A stretch of DNA of 21,469 nucleotides from a bacterium. GTDB lineage: Bacteria; UBP14; UBA6098; B30-G16. Position 1 is the first letter of the stretch. The number at the start of each line of letters is the position of its first letter. This document shows positions 7,198 through 17,244 of the stretch, piece by piece. Where the stretch lies: the NCBI GenBank assembly GCA_003645115.1, contig QNEG01000003.1, positions 1 through 21,469 of the forward strand. Reading direction: 5' to 3'. The notes under the pieces are model-generated. The model was given only the letters and a program-made list of their open reading frames with translations. It was not told the origin of the DNA and did not search any database. The position numbers and the translations under genes are program-made.

Positions 7198-10100
7198 TTA
7201 CTTGGAGAGTATCATTCTCTTTGTATCCCTGAAGGAGTCGGTTGTCAGCCTGTAGAAGTAGATTCCACTGGCGACATCATTTCCGCTATCGTCGGTGCCA
7301 TTCCACACAACACTGCGATAACCAGCGGACTGCTCATCGTTCAGCAGAGTGGTGACTTTGTGTCCGGAGAGGTCGAACACCTCGATCTTCACTCGTGCTT
7401 TCTCGGGCAGTTCGTAGTTGATTACAGTAGCTGCATTGAATGGATTCGGGAAGCACTTACCGAGCTTGTATGCAGTCGGGATTGCTTTCCTTGCAACCAC
7501 AACTTCATAATCTCCCGCAGGAAGTATAAGTTCTGTTACTTCGCGGAGATTTATGAGGTCTTCTTTGTAGCGGATATAGACATCGTAATCATCGGGGACT
7601 TCGCCGAGTTCTGATGTCAGAGTGATACCACCGCGTGAGGTCAGTGTCCAGGTAATTCTGGTATCCTCAGCGCGATAATCGGCGACGAAGTGTGCACCGA
7701 TTCGTGCATCCATTTCACCAGGGAATGCAGGCGGAATTACCACATCGGCACCGGCATCGAAGTTTTCAGTTCCGCCATCGGCGACACCCAGGGTCAGTGT
7801 TCGGTTGAACTCATTATCTGTGGATACTACATTCAATTTAGCAGCCCAGAGTGGCGTAGCGAAACGCTTCTTAAGGGCAGTAACAGATTTGGAAGTATCT
7901 ATCCACAGTGAGCAGGGTTCATCCACAAACACCAGATGTCCTTTGCAACTGTTCAGAGTGAGGACTGGTTCGTATTCGCGTGCACTACAATTGTATTCGA
8001 GGACATTTTCCTCGAGCAATACACCGGACGGGTCGGTTGAAATTGCGCTCACTGGAGCACCACTCCAAGGAGCACCGATAAGGTTCCAACCGGCGCAAAG
8101 TCCGTGGACTCGGAAATCGCTTATAGTAAGTGGTGTTCCGCAAACCTCAATAGTGGTTTCTGCGGGAGCGAATACCATATAGCCATATTCCAGATCCAGA
8201 ACATCTGTCACATCGTATTCTATCAGGTGAGTATCACACATAGTGTAAACAGCCTGACCGAATACTGCGCCAGCAGTGGCATCCTCGGGCACCACAGAAA
8301 GTGCTACATAGTTCCAACCAGCACAGAGATCCCATGAGCAACATACCAGTTCAGGCTGGACTTCGACCCAAGCGCAGTCCATATTGCCAGCAAGGTCGGT
8401 AGCACAGACATACACACTATCTGCATCGATAGTAGCAGGCTGCATTTCCACAGAACCATCATCTTCGACAGCAAATGGTCCCGCCAGCATTGTGCCACCT
8501 GGGGCATCATATATTTCTACCAGCACATAAGTTCCGGTTGCTGGGTCATAGTATCCGCCGCCCAGCAGGTTATCGTCGATAGCTTCCGCATCAGCCTCGA
8601 ATGAACCAACAGTAACAGTAACCAGAGTATCATCGATAGTTGGTGGATCGGTATCGATTAGCACGAATTTACCCTCGGAGCGGGAGTATTCTGCTTCCTC
8701 GTATCCGAGAATATTACCGGCTGCATCGCGACCCTTGACCAATATCTTTGCCAGTCCGTTCCCAGTGGGGTCATCAGCCACAACCCACATATAGCTGTAT
8801 GTATTTCGAATAAAGTAATTCCAGCGCTCCACATCGGTAGCCAACGCATCGTATCCACCTTCCGGCTGATACCAGAACGGATAGGTCAGGAAGTATGGAT
8901 CGAGTTGTTTGTGCCACAGTCTGACCTCCAGATAATCATTGGGGTCATCTGTATGATAGCCGTAATGTGGCATACCATCGATAGTCATTCTCAAGAAGTC
9001 CCAGTTTCGGGAGTAGGAGTATTCATCGTAGGATACATAACCCTCGGTAGTAGGTGCCTGATCGAATATGGTCTGTAGCCAGGTAACATTAATTTGGACG
9101 GTATCGGCATTGGTCACCCAGATTTTTTCTCCAGGATAATCATCGTTATAGCACCAATACATAGTCTCGAATGCACCGCCTGCATATCTAAGCAGGTTCA
9201 CGCTGTATTCTGGATCATAAGTATCCAGCAATACATAAGTGGGGTGCACAGTGGAGACAGCATCGCTAGGTGCTCCAGCACGATGTTCCCACAAAGTTAC
9301 TCGAATTTCAGCAGGTCCGTCATAACGGTTTTCCTGGTCATCCAGTGTCCACGGATAGATGAAGTAATAATGTGTATCGCCGAGACAATCGACGATGCCG
9401 ACTGTATCATCTATATCGTATGCCAGATGCAGTGCTCGGTTGGATCCACTGATGTCTCCACCGAGTTCATCCTCGATATCCAGCCAGATACTATCTACCA
9501 GGCTATCTCCACTCGGGAATATCTCGAATAGGACATATAGTGAATCACCCATATATCCACCCTGTTCAATGTATTCACTATTGAATGGGTCCATATCACC
9601 AGAGGTATAATCAGGATTATTGAATGTGGTAATCTGGAACCTGTGCATATAATCTCTCTCATCGACTATCGAACTATCAACATCAACCCAGGCGGGATAA
9701 TCGGGATAGAAGTCCTCGTCTATCCAGGGATAGATATCATCAGCCCAAGGATAAATTCCGGGGTCATAGTTGCAGGATGTTCTCATAAGAGCATCATCGA
9801 GATTATCGCCGCGTGCCAAGAAGGATTCTCGTGGGACCAGCACATAATCTCTCTGACAGCAGACATTGTGCTGAACAGTATTGGAACCGGTCGGTGAAGT
9901 CACTCCAGACTGAACAGTAATTTCATTAGTCGCTCTCCATTCCAGGTAGTAGAGTCCGGGCAACAAGTCGCCCTCACAATCCCAGGTATATTCGAGTGTG
10001 CTATCTGCGGAGTTATACCAGATTACAGAATCGCTGGCTGAGGTATCGGTCACTGGCAGATATCCACCGGTAATGGAGAATTCCAGTCCAGTTAGCATAT

Positions 10101-13100
10101 TGATTAGGACGAGTTCGACATAATCCACTTCATCTGCCATCTCGCCTTCCAGGACGATTTCGATTTCTTCGGTGGTAATAGGGAATATCAGTGTATCATC
10201 GCCAGGATAGACATCGCCGAGTTCCTCGCTCAAGGTTAGCTGATCACACGCCAAGTCTTCATTATCTATATATAGGTTCCAGTAGTTGCGTTTCACATAT
10301 TCATCGGGGTAGAATCGAGAATAGACTCTAACCTCGATAGATGCATAAGTAGCGCCAGTTCCGGCATCTACTGCCAAATCGAATGAATCGCAAGGAATTC
10401 GAGCGAAGTAATAGCCTGTTCCAGCATCATACCAAATATCTGGCGAATAGGCTAAATCATCTATATTATAATGGTAGTCCTCACCAACTCCATCGGGCAC
10501 AGATGACCAAGTAGTGTCGTGATAATACACCAGGAACACTACACTATCGGTAATTGTCGGGTCGAAGTCGTATGCGGTAATTTCGTTGCAGAATGATACC
10601 GGTTCGAATGTAGCATCGCATTCTTCAGCATCTTCATAACCCGTTATTGTTCTTTGACCACCATTATATGGGTCTTCCCAGTCGTGATTTTCTGAATTAT
10701 CGTAGTTTTCAGGAGTGGGCCAACCGATTGTAGGTGGAGCATAATCGGTCTCGATTCTGAACATATATTCATGGTCGAGCATAACATTACCGGCATTGTC
10801 ATCGAAGCCCTGGATACGGAGTGTTGCCACACCGTCCATAAGGTCATCGCCAGCAATAATCATATATCCAATCCACTCACGGTCGGTATTCCAGCCCGGC
10901 TCGATATCGGCGAGTTCGAGGTCTGGTCGCTCGAAATCTTCTCGAGCACCTTCTCCAGCAACAGCACGCCATATCGGACCATCTCCAACCATATTATAAT
11001 CTGCGTATCGTTGTGCCAGTGGGAAGAATCCACCGGTAGTGCTTATAGGAATCACAGGGAACCAGTGAGTCCAGCCCTCCGGACGGAATCTTACTATATG
11101 TCCGGTGAGAGGGTCTATATCGCGCATATCCATATGGTCATTAAACCATACTCGGACAAATACGGTGCATAGAGCCTCAAAGTTGAACACACCGATTAAA
11201 CTATCCTGAGTCGCTACATCGGGGTCCCAAGGCAAACGGAACAATGATGGATCCCATTCGGTGAATCCGACAATATCGCCAATCACCGGTGTGGAATCTA
11301 CAATTGCGCCGGTAGTATCGTATTCATAGTCCCAATCTGTGGTCTCACGGATAGCGGTGCAGAATGCGATACCCTTAACGAAAGGCAAGCCGTTATCCAG
11401 ACCCATAGGATTAGATTGGACCAGTTGTGAATTACCCAGACGGTCCTGGACAATTGCCTCAGCCCACAATGAGTCTGCAATAAACATAGTGTCTTCATTG
11501 AGCACTGTTTCATATACTGTGCCGGTGCCTCTTTCTACACCATGATACAGAGTAATTGGGCTGGCAAGAGTCATAATTCTGGCTATCTGGTTCTCATCGG
11601 AGCAATTATGAATTACCAATGACTCATTGGTATATAGATAGTATGTGCCAGGGTTATAAACCAAGTCCAGCGATTCATCGAGGTCAGGATGATACAGGTA
11701 TCTGAGCACATCGCTACCCTCGACTACCGCAGGCAATGGCCAGGTGGTGGACCATTCGACATCGCTTCCGCCACCAGAACAACCTACTCCGCTATCAAGT
11801 ATGGATTCCAATCTGACACGAATAGTGTGATTGGTATCGTGACGGAGATTGCAGTTGACTTCCTCATAGCCAGTAGTAGCTACCAGAGAGGAGAATCGAG
11901 CAGTAGGTGGTTCCATATCTACGCGGTATGCGAACGAATAATAATGATAATCAGCAATAGTATCAGCATCGGGATAGCCGAACTGATTTGCATTTCTGGT
12001 AGCAAATCTAACAATAACCACCAGACTGTCGTTATTGAGGTATCCATATACTGGAGCATCCCAAGTAATATAGAGACTATCTCCAGTGGCGTTTTCCACA
12101 GAATCGCGATAGTCGTCGATAAATTCGGGGGCTCTGGGGTCGATTCTCAGCACGGGACCACCCCAATATACATTAGTATCAGCATCGACCAATACCCAAT
12201 CGGAAAGTAATGTATCGTAATAGAGCACAGAATCGATAAGAGTATCATATACTGCGCCGAGTTGATTGATAGGTCCAATTTGCAGTATTCCACCATCGAC
12301 ACAACCGTGTGTTTCCAGTGCGATAGTATCTCGAAGTGGTGTATAGTGCAGCCAACAATGTTCGCAATCACAATCATACCAGTCCTCATAAGACCAGACT
12401 TCTGTTCCGGTGCTGTCGAACAATACCACTCGAGCATACGGTGAATGATTCACCACAGAATCGCTGTATGGATGGTCACCGGCACGGCATTCCCAGATTA
12501 TAGAATCGGTGCAGGTGTGGACCTCGAAGGTGATGAAATTGAGTCCCTTTGTCCAGTCATCCAGTTGCTCATCGGCAACATAAGTCGAAACCAGACCATT
12601 ACTGAGTATCATATCAGCAGTATCTGAATCCGAAATAGGATTACTCGGGATTACCCAGTCGTAACCTACTGTTTGTTCCATATCAGAATACAATCCGGAC
12701 AGGTCGGGTGGATAACGGAACAATTCTGGTGGAAATGCATTCCATCTTACCCATGCGGAATCATTGAACCATCGAACTTCGGTCACATCCAGACTGGGCT
12801 GGATAGTGAAGTTCTCGGTATGGACAAGATTCCAATTTGGATTTTCGAAATCACATCTTTGGGTATAAGTTTGAGCTACCAATCCATTACAGCCATAGTT
12901 ATAGACTACTCCACCAGCACCAGCGTAAGTATGAGCGGTGCATCGCTGACCCCTAACAGTAATCCAGGTATCATACTGATCGCAGGCATCGGTAGGGAAT
13001 GTGAAACAATCCTCATCGTGATACCAAGCATAATAATCTGGACCACTTGCGCCAGTGTATGGACCAGCCCAAGGTTCTGGGCGTGCAGTCGCCGGGAACC

Positions 13101-16100
13101 AAGGAGTGTTAGGCTCATCGCCAGCATATATTTCTACATTTACATTATCGTATGGTTCGAAGAAATGGCAGTCATCCGGTCCATCATCTGCCCAGCGCAG
13201 AGTAAGTATGGCAGTTCTCTCCGGGTCGTCTGGGTCTCTATCCAGTCTGACTCGGAGTTTTCTATCCTGTCTTACCCAGGTGGTGCAGCAAGGATCGTGG
13301 AGCACGCAATAAGCCATATCATCGCCCCAGTATGCAGTAAACCCAGTGCCGGGGCAAGGAGACAGATGGTCTCCATCGTGATATATAAGCAAGGATTCAC
13401 CGACTGCGATATCATTTACGAATATAGTATCGCTATTGTTGACACTATCTCCATCGCAATCTTCATCATCGGTAGTGGTGATAAACAGGTCGAGTGCGCC
13501 GATATTGGCGACATGCTCATCGCACCACAATGGACCGACTCTATCGGAAATATCGGTAATCCAGAATCTTGCCTCGAATGGACATTGCTCGAAGTTGGTA
13601 ACTTCATAAGTAGGTGGAGTAGGATCTACATAGAATGTAAATCTTGCTACCTGTCGGTCATTGACCACAGGATCTGGCCAGGCATCGGGGTCGATAGTAT
13701 CTTTTGCCCAATTCATTCCCTGGACAAAATGTCTGAACGGGAAATAATCCTTTGGGGTGCCATCATACCAATATCCAGCAATTTCCTCGCCACCCTCACA
13801 CCACGGACAAGGACCGAAACCATCGGCATCCTCGGTGCAGGAGGTATAAGCATTATCTGCTGCATAAACAGTCACGCAGACCTCATCACCGGGACGGAAC
13901 TTCAGTCCAGTGGGGTCGGCAGTAGGATCGAATACCACACGATTGCCCCACCACTCTGTGGTAGCATTGTGATATCTGATCTTTTCTATCACCAGATTTC
14001 TATTTTCATCGCCGGCAGGATCGACAGTATTTGGTTCTGAACGAGGATGTCCAGTCAGGTCGGTAATATCATCATCGTTGATAATGAAATTACGGCCGGA
14101 GGCACCGCCATAAGCAGGATGCCAGCTACCATCACAACCGCGAACCTTTATATTCATTATAATAGAATCCTTATGCACACCAGACACTCCATAAAATCTC
14201 GGATTATATCCATCGGCAATCAGGTCATCGTAATAGCTCGGTTGATCCACATTATCGAAACCGACCAGATCGAATAGGTCAACAGTGATAACCTGCAGTG
14301 TATCTGAAGTGACCCAGTTATTAGGTGGATAGAACAATGAATCCGGTGCAGTGGGACCCACCAGGTCTATTCTGAGGATACCCAGAGTATCTGGATGATA
14401 ACCGATACCAGCATAACCAGGACAACCGAATGCATCGGGCTCAGCCATCACTGGAATATGGTTCTCCTCCATAGTATTTGTGCCGTAATTGGGGTCATTA
14501 CCATTATAGGAAAATCCAGCGGCACCACACCAACTGGCATCGCCAGACACTTGCAGGTCGATAGAGCCCGGATCGAGATCGGTGGGTTTCTGTGAACCCT
14601 GACCGAAATCGGGGTCATCGAAGAATCTGGTGAATTCAATATATACTTTATCACCGGAATTCAATCGGAACAGGTCGGCATCGATGCGACGGAACGGGGC
14701 GTGTGTATTGAATATATTTTCGAAGCTAACATACAGGTCGCCAGTTTGACCATTGTCCGCTTCGTCATAATACACACCGGGAGCGGAAACTACCATAGTT
14801 CCACCGCCGGGAGTGCAGGCGCAGACATCGTAAGGAATTAAGTCAGCCTCGGTAACAGTAATAACATCTGTTCCGGTGGGTGCGAAGAAACCGGTTTCCT
14901 CAGAACCGACTCCCTCACGAAGTATAGTGAATGTAATTTCGAAATCTCTCAGATTGAATCCGGAACCACCAGCACCATTGGGATAAGTGGGACCGTGATT
15001 GATAACATCGTGAACGGTGGAATAATCATCATATACTTTAATATGGAATAGCGGTAAGGAATCTGCCAGCCAGGTATATGGGACCTGAACTCCCTCGATT
15101 TGATCGCTTCTGTTGTAATTGGTGCCAGAACAGGGAATTGGTAGTGAGGAATAATTATAGAATTCCTTGGTTTCATTATCCAACCAGTCCGATGACGGAT
15201 AACTATTAGTAGGACATATAAGTTCAGCGGTAGGCGCAGAAAGATCGACTACGAATTGCCACTGCTTTTCAGTCCAATGAATCGAATATGAGCTATAGTC
15301 GATAATTTCGGCAAAATTTCCACCGCCAACTTCGCAGGTATCGAAATGAGTATGATAATTTCTATTGAATGCGCGAACGGTTACCTGCACTATAGCACCA
15401 TCGATAAAGTTATCCAGTTCGTCCTCGGTGACATTATTACCCACAGCAATCCAGAATGAATCCAATCCGCAGGTATCCCTGAGATCATGGACTACACCGA
15501 TTTCGTGATTGGTTCCAGTGACATCTATCCAATCCAGTTCATAACCACTATGAGCTATACTTATGGGTGGACAGGCACCGGCATTATGGTCGTGAGCACA
15601 ACCGGGTAAATGACCGGTAGAAATCGCGCCCAACCAACCGTTTCCATTTCCACCATTATATGTCTCGGGTGGATTCCCATGACCGTGCTCGGGAAACTCC
15701 AGCGGATTCCAGAAATATATGGAATCTACTCGACAGGGGAAACCACCACCATTTACATAGCGAAGTTCCACTACTACATAATCTATACAGGTCTGCTGAT
15801 CCTTAACTTTGAATGAGATAAACTGAGTGGAGTCAGCAGTATAAATATATTGATCGCCTGAAGAGTGCATCGGGTCGGAAAGAGAACCCCATTCGTGGGT
15901 GGTGGTGGTATCGAAAGTAAATGGAGCGGTCATTCCATCGACGCCCTGAAGATCGGAGTGTGGTCCATTAGAACCGACTCTATTATCGGGATAAAGTGCA
16001 TAGATAAACGGCGGAATAGTATCCTGACCGATAATTGGTTCTGCACGGCTCCAGCGCTCTGCTTCAGGATTGCTGGGAGCTGACCTATCCGGTTCCACCT

Positions 16101-17166
16101 CTACATGACCCAGCGGTGGAAGCGAACGATGGTTTCTATCATCATCCACATAAGCATAGAAATCATCCGGTCCGGTGAAACCGATATAGAAAGTATCCAG
16201 ATCGGAAACGCCCTCGATACCGCCATTTTCACCGACACAACCATGACAACCTGTGGTTTGCAATGCAATCCATATCCTTCTGAATGGAAGATATTCTGCT
16301 GGGTCGAGTGCAGACGGAATAACAATAGAATTTTCGAAATAAATAGTGGTTTGCCAAGCATATAGTTGATGTCCATCCACTACTCTATCCAATGCTGGTG
16401 CACGAACCCAGTCATAAATTGGGGTGACACCATCGGGACCGAATGTCCCTGGCATAGTATCGAATGCCCAGGTAACAGCGTCTGGTTCACCGATATTTAC
16501 ATCGTGAGTTCTGTTATTTATACCGAGCTGCTCCACAACGGCATTGATGTCAGTTTCATCGAAAATATCATTTTTCGTGTGGTCGGTTACACGCCATTCA
16601 TCCACATAAAACTGCAATCCAGTGTAATAGTTTTTAGCGGAATCGGGATTGGATGCAGTGATATATGTTGGATAGAACATATCATAAGCGTGCTGTGGAT
16701 TAATCGGTGCGATGTCCTCATTGGGGTCGAAATCGTAAGTTCCCCACATAGTGACTTTCATACCAGCAATTCTGATTCTATCGGTTGCTGCACGAAGGTC
16801 TAATCTGAGGACTGCTCTATCCGTGCGGACACGAATCAAGTCCTCATCGGGGGTAGATTCCATATCGATTCCCCAGAGACCATACACAGGAGTTTCCTCG
16901 ATAGTGGCGGTAGCGTGACCCTCATAACCAACCCATTCATTTTCACGGGCTGGAGTAAAGCTGGCTACGGAGGAAAAACCGGGTAAATACCAGCTGGGTA
17001 TCTGCGCTACACCACCGGGTCCTGTTCCAGGATACTCCGAGGGATAGCCCTCCACAAGGTTGAACACATTAAAATATTGCCAGTCACTTCCGGTCTGGGC
17101 GAAAGTTGCGCCAAACATAATGAGAAGACTGGCGAACACTACAACAGCTGCTCCTCTGCCTCTCAT
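7198..17166 (-). CDS. Giant (3322-residue) secreted Ig-like repeat protein with T9SS-like sorting domain
   Basis: A single uninterrupted frame of almost 10 kb. With the ATG at 17166 (AAGGAG 6 bases upstream) it has a compact signal peptide (1-23, ending GATFA|Q). An in-frame GTG at 17238, with AGGAGG 6 bases before it, would add 24 residues. The N-terminal 350 residues match nothing I recognise. Next is a long series of Ig-like/beta-sandwich units whose junctions repeat a D-x-x-P-P-T wording (near residues 382, 645, 940, 1177, 1747, 2140, 2650, 2835). Then come a duplicated CAGWN segment (2948-3091), one LTFG module (3107-3234, NFDAGADVVIPP) and a FlgD-Ig/T9SS-type tail (3235-3322, CFPNPFNAAT, ASGIYFYRL). 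It is Asp-, Tyr- and Trp-rich, with many paired cysteines. No enzymatic motif is visible. Likely a surface fibre, adhesin or structural layer protein; function not determined. Confidence 0.85.
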   Translation of the reverse strand: MRGRGAAVVVFASLLIMFGATFAQTGSDWQYFNVFNLVEGYPSEYPGTGPGGVAQIPSWYLPGFSSVASFTPARENEWVGYEGHATATIEETPVYGLWGIDMESTPDEDLIRVRTDRAVLRLDLRAATDRIRIAGMKVTMWGTYDFDPNEDIAPINPQHAYDMFYPTYITASNPDSAKNYYTGLQFYVDEWRVTDHTKNDIFDETDINAVVEQLGINNRTHDVNIGEPDAVTWAFDTMPGTFGPDGVTPIYDWVRAPALDRVVDGHQLYAWQTTIYFENSIVIPSALDPAEYLPFRRIWIALQTTGCHGCVGENGGIEGVSDLDTFYIGFTGPDDFYAYVDDDRNHRSLPPLGHVEVEPDRSAPSNPEAERWSRAEPIIGQDTIPPFIYALYPDNRVGSNGPHSDLQGVDGMTAPFTFDTTTTHEWGSLSDPMHSSGDQYIYTADSTQFISFKVKDQQTCIDYVVVELRYVNGGGFPCRVDSIYFWNPLEFPEHGHGNPPETYNGGNGNGWLGAISTGHLPGCAHDHNAGACPPISIAHSGYELDWIDVTGTNHEIGVVHDLRDTCGLDSFWIAVGNNVTEDELDNFIDGAIVQVTVRAFNRNYHTHFDTCEVGGGNFAEIIDYSSYSIHWTEKQWQFVVDLSAPTAELICPTNSYPSSDWLDNETKEFYNYSSLPIPCSGTNYNRSDQIEGVQVPYTWLADSLPLFHIKVYDDYSTVHDVINHGPTYPNGAGGSGFNLRDFEITFTILREGVGSEETGFFAPTGTDVITVTEADLIPYDVCACTPGGGTMVVSAPGVYYDEADNGQTGDLYVSFENIFNTHAPFRRIDADLFRLNSGDKVYIEFTRFFDDPDFGQGSQKPTDLDPGSIDLQVSGDASWCGAAGFSYNGNDPNYGTNTMEENHIPVMAEPDAFGCPGYAGIGYHPDTLGILRIDLVGPTAPDSLFYPPNNWVTSDTLQVITVDLFDLVGFDNVDQPSYYDDLIADGYNPRFYGVSGVHKDSIIMNIKVRGCDGSWHPAYGGASGRNFIINDDDITDLTGHPRSEPNTVDPAGDENRNLVIEKIRYHNATTEWWGNRVVFDPTADPTGLKFRPGDEVCVTVYAADNAYTSCTEDADGFGPCPWCEGGEEIAGYWYDGTPKDYFPFRHFVQGMNWAKDTIDPDAWPDPVVNDRQVARFTFYVDPTPPTYEVTNFEQCPFEARFWITDISDRVGPLWCDEHVANIGALDLFITTTDDEDCDGDSVNNSDTIFVNDIAVGESLLIYHDGDHLSPCPGTGFTAYWGDDMAYCVLHDPCCTTWVRQDRKLRVRLDRDPDDPERTAILTLRWADDGPDDCHFFEPYDNVNVEIYAGDEPNTPWFPATARPEPWAGPYTGASGPDYYAWYHDEDCFTFPTDACDQYDTWITVRGQRCTAHTYAGAGGVVYNYGCNGLVAQTYTQRCDFENPNWNLVHTENFTIQPSLDVTEVRWFNDSAWVRWNAFPPELFRYPPDLSGLYSDMEQTVGYDWVIPSNPISDSDTADMILSNGLVSTYVADEQLDDWTKGLNFITFEVHTCTDSIIWECRAGDHPYSDSVVNHSPYARVVLFDSTGTEVWSYEDWYDCDCEHCWLHYTPLRDTIALETHGCVDGGILQIGPINQLGAVYDTLIDSVLYYDTLLSDWVLVDADTNVYWGGPVLRIDPRAPEFIDDYRDSVENATGDSLYITWDAPVYGYLNNDSLVVIVRFATRNANQFGYPDADTIADYHYYSFAYRVDMEPPTARFSSLVATTGYEEVNCNLRHDTNHTIRVRLESILDSGVGCSGGGSDVEWSTTWPLPAVVEGSDVLRYLYHPDLDESLDLVYNPGTYYLYTNESLVIHNCSDENQIARIMTLASPITLYHGVERGTGTVYETVLNEDTMFIADSLWAEAIVQDRLGNSQLVQSNPMGLDNGLPFVKGIAFCTAIRETTDWDYEYDTTGAIVDSTPVIGDIVGFTEWDPSLFRLPWDPDVATQDSLIGVFNFEALCTVFVRVWFNDHMDMRDIDPLTGHIVRFRPEGWTHWFPVIPISTTGGFFPLAQRYADYNMVGDGPIWRAVAGEGAREDFERPDLELADIEPGWNTDREWIGYMIIAGDDLMDGVATLRIQGFDDNAGNVMLDHEYMFRIETDYAPPTIGWPTPENYDNSENHDWEDPYNGGQRTITGYEDAEECDATFEPVSFCNEITAYDFDPTITDSVVFLVYYHDTTWSSVPDGVGEDYHYNIDDLAYSPDIWYDAGTGYYFARIPCDSFDLAVDAGTGATYASIEVRVYSRFYPDEYVKRNYWNLYIDNEDLACDQLTLSEELGDVYPGDDTLIFPITTEEIEIVLEGEMADEVDYVELVLINMLTGLEFSITGGYLPVTDTSASDSVIWYNSADSTLEYTWDCEGDLLPGLYYLEWRATNEITVQSGVTSPTGSNTVQHNVCCQRDYVLVPRESFLARGDNLDDALMRTSCNYDPGIYPWADDIYPWIDEDFYPDYPAWVDVDSSIVDERDYMHRFQITTFNNPDYTSGDMDPFNSEYIEQGGYMGDSLYVLFEIFPSGDSLVDSIWLDIEDELGGDISGSNRALHLAYDIDDTVGIVDCLGDTHYYFIYPWTLDDQENRYDGPAEIRVTLWEHRAGAPSDAVSTVHPTYVLLDTYDPEYSVNLLRYAGGAFETMYWCYNDDYPGEKIWVTNADTVQINVTWLQTIFDQAPTTEGYVSYDEYSYSRNWDFLRMTIDGMPHYGYHTDDPNDYLEVRLWHKQLDPYFLTYPFWYQPEGGYDALATDVERWNYFIRNTYSYMWVVADDPTGNGLAKILVKGRDAAGNILGYEEAEYSRSEGKFVLIDTDPPTIDDTLVTVTVGSFEADAEAIDDNLLGGGYYDPATGTYVLVEIYDAPGGTMLAGPFAVEDDGSVEMQPATIDADSVYVCATDLAGNMDCAWVEVQPELVCCSWDLCAGWNYVALSVVPEDATAGAVFGQAVYTMCDTHLIEYDVTDVLDLEYGYMVFAPAETTIEVCGTPLTISDFRVHGLCAGWNLIGAPWSGAPVSAISTDPSGVLLEENVLEYNCSAREYEPVLTLNSCKGHLVFVDEPCSLWIDTSKSVTALKKRFATPLWAAKLNVVSTDNEFNRTLTLGVADGGTENFDAGADVVIPPAFPGEMDARIGAHFVADYRAEDTRITWTLTSRGGITLTSELGEVPDDYDVYIRYKEDLINLREVTELILPAGDYEVVVARKAIPTAYKLGKCFPNPFNAATVINYELPEKARVKIEVFDLSGHKVTTLLNDEQSAGYRSVVWNGTDDSGNDVASGIYFYRLTTDSFRDTKRMILSK
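7465..7848 (-). other. LTFG module in the giant protein (shared with the 1544-residue protein)
   Basis: Protein residues about 3107-3234, directly before the sorting domain. Hallmarks: RTLTLGVADGGTENFDAGAD, then VIPPAFPG, a D-x-R turn (ADYRAEDT) and WTLTSRG. The same order (L-x-F-G, 8-10 residues, G-F/Y-D-x-G-x-D-x-P, P-P-x-P-G, D-x-R, W/T-W) occurs three times in the neighbouring secreted protein, so the two proteins share a module. I cannot name a Pfam family for it. Confidence 0.6.
7891..8343 (-). repeat. Duplicated CAGWN segment in the giant protein (protein level)
   Basis: Two units about 76 residues apart begin LCAGWNYVALSVVPED (residue 2947) and LCAGWNLIGAPWSGAP (3023). Both continue with an H/V-L-x-E-Y-D/N stretch and end in a strand with a G-Y/H-M/L-V-F core (GYMVFAPAETTIEV and GHLVFVDEPCSLWI). 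Each unit keeps at least three cysteines. GWNLI-type openings are frequent near the C-terminus of secreted proteins with T9SS-like tails; their role is unknown. Confidence 0.65.
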
Positions 17167-17172
17167 ACTCCT

Positions 17173-17178
17173 CTCCTT
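17173..17178 (-). promoter_or_regulatory. Ribosome binding site for the ATG start of the giant gene
   Basis: Reads AAGGAG on the minus strand, 6 bases before the ATG at 17166. This start gives a normal 23-residue signal peptide and is preferred for that reason. Confidence 0.65.
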
Positions 17179-17244
17179 TCGGAAAAAGGTTTTACTTCCT
17201 AATAACGCCAACAACTTACCGACTGTGCTTACTCCCACTTCTTA

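Noticed and set aside
12673..14040. A 455-codon open frame antisense to the giant gene
   Set aside because: It mirrors the biased codons of the megaprotein gene, has no ribosome site, and its product is Ile/Ser-rich low-quality sequence without domains.
2427..17238. Recent tandem DNA repeats in the giant genes
   Set aside because: The repeats are visible only at protein level; I saw no long near-identical DNA copies.
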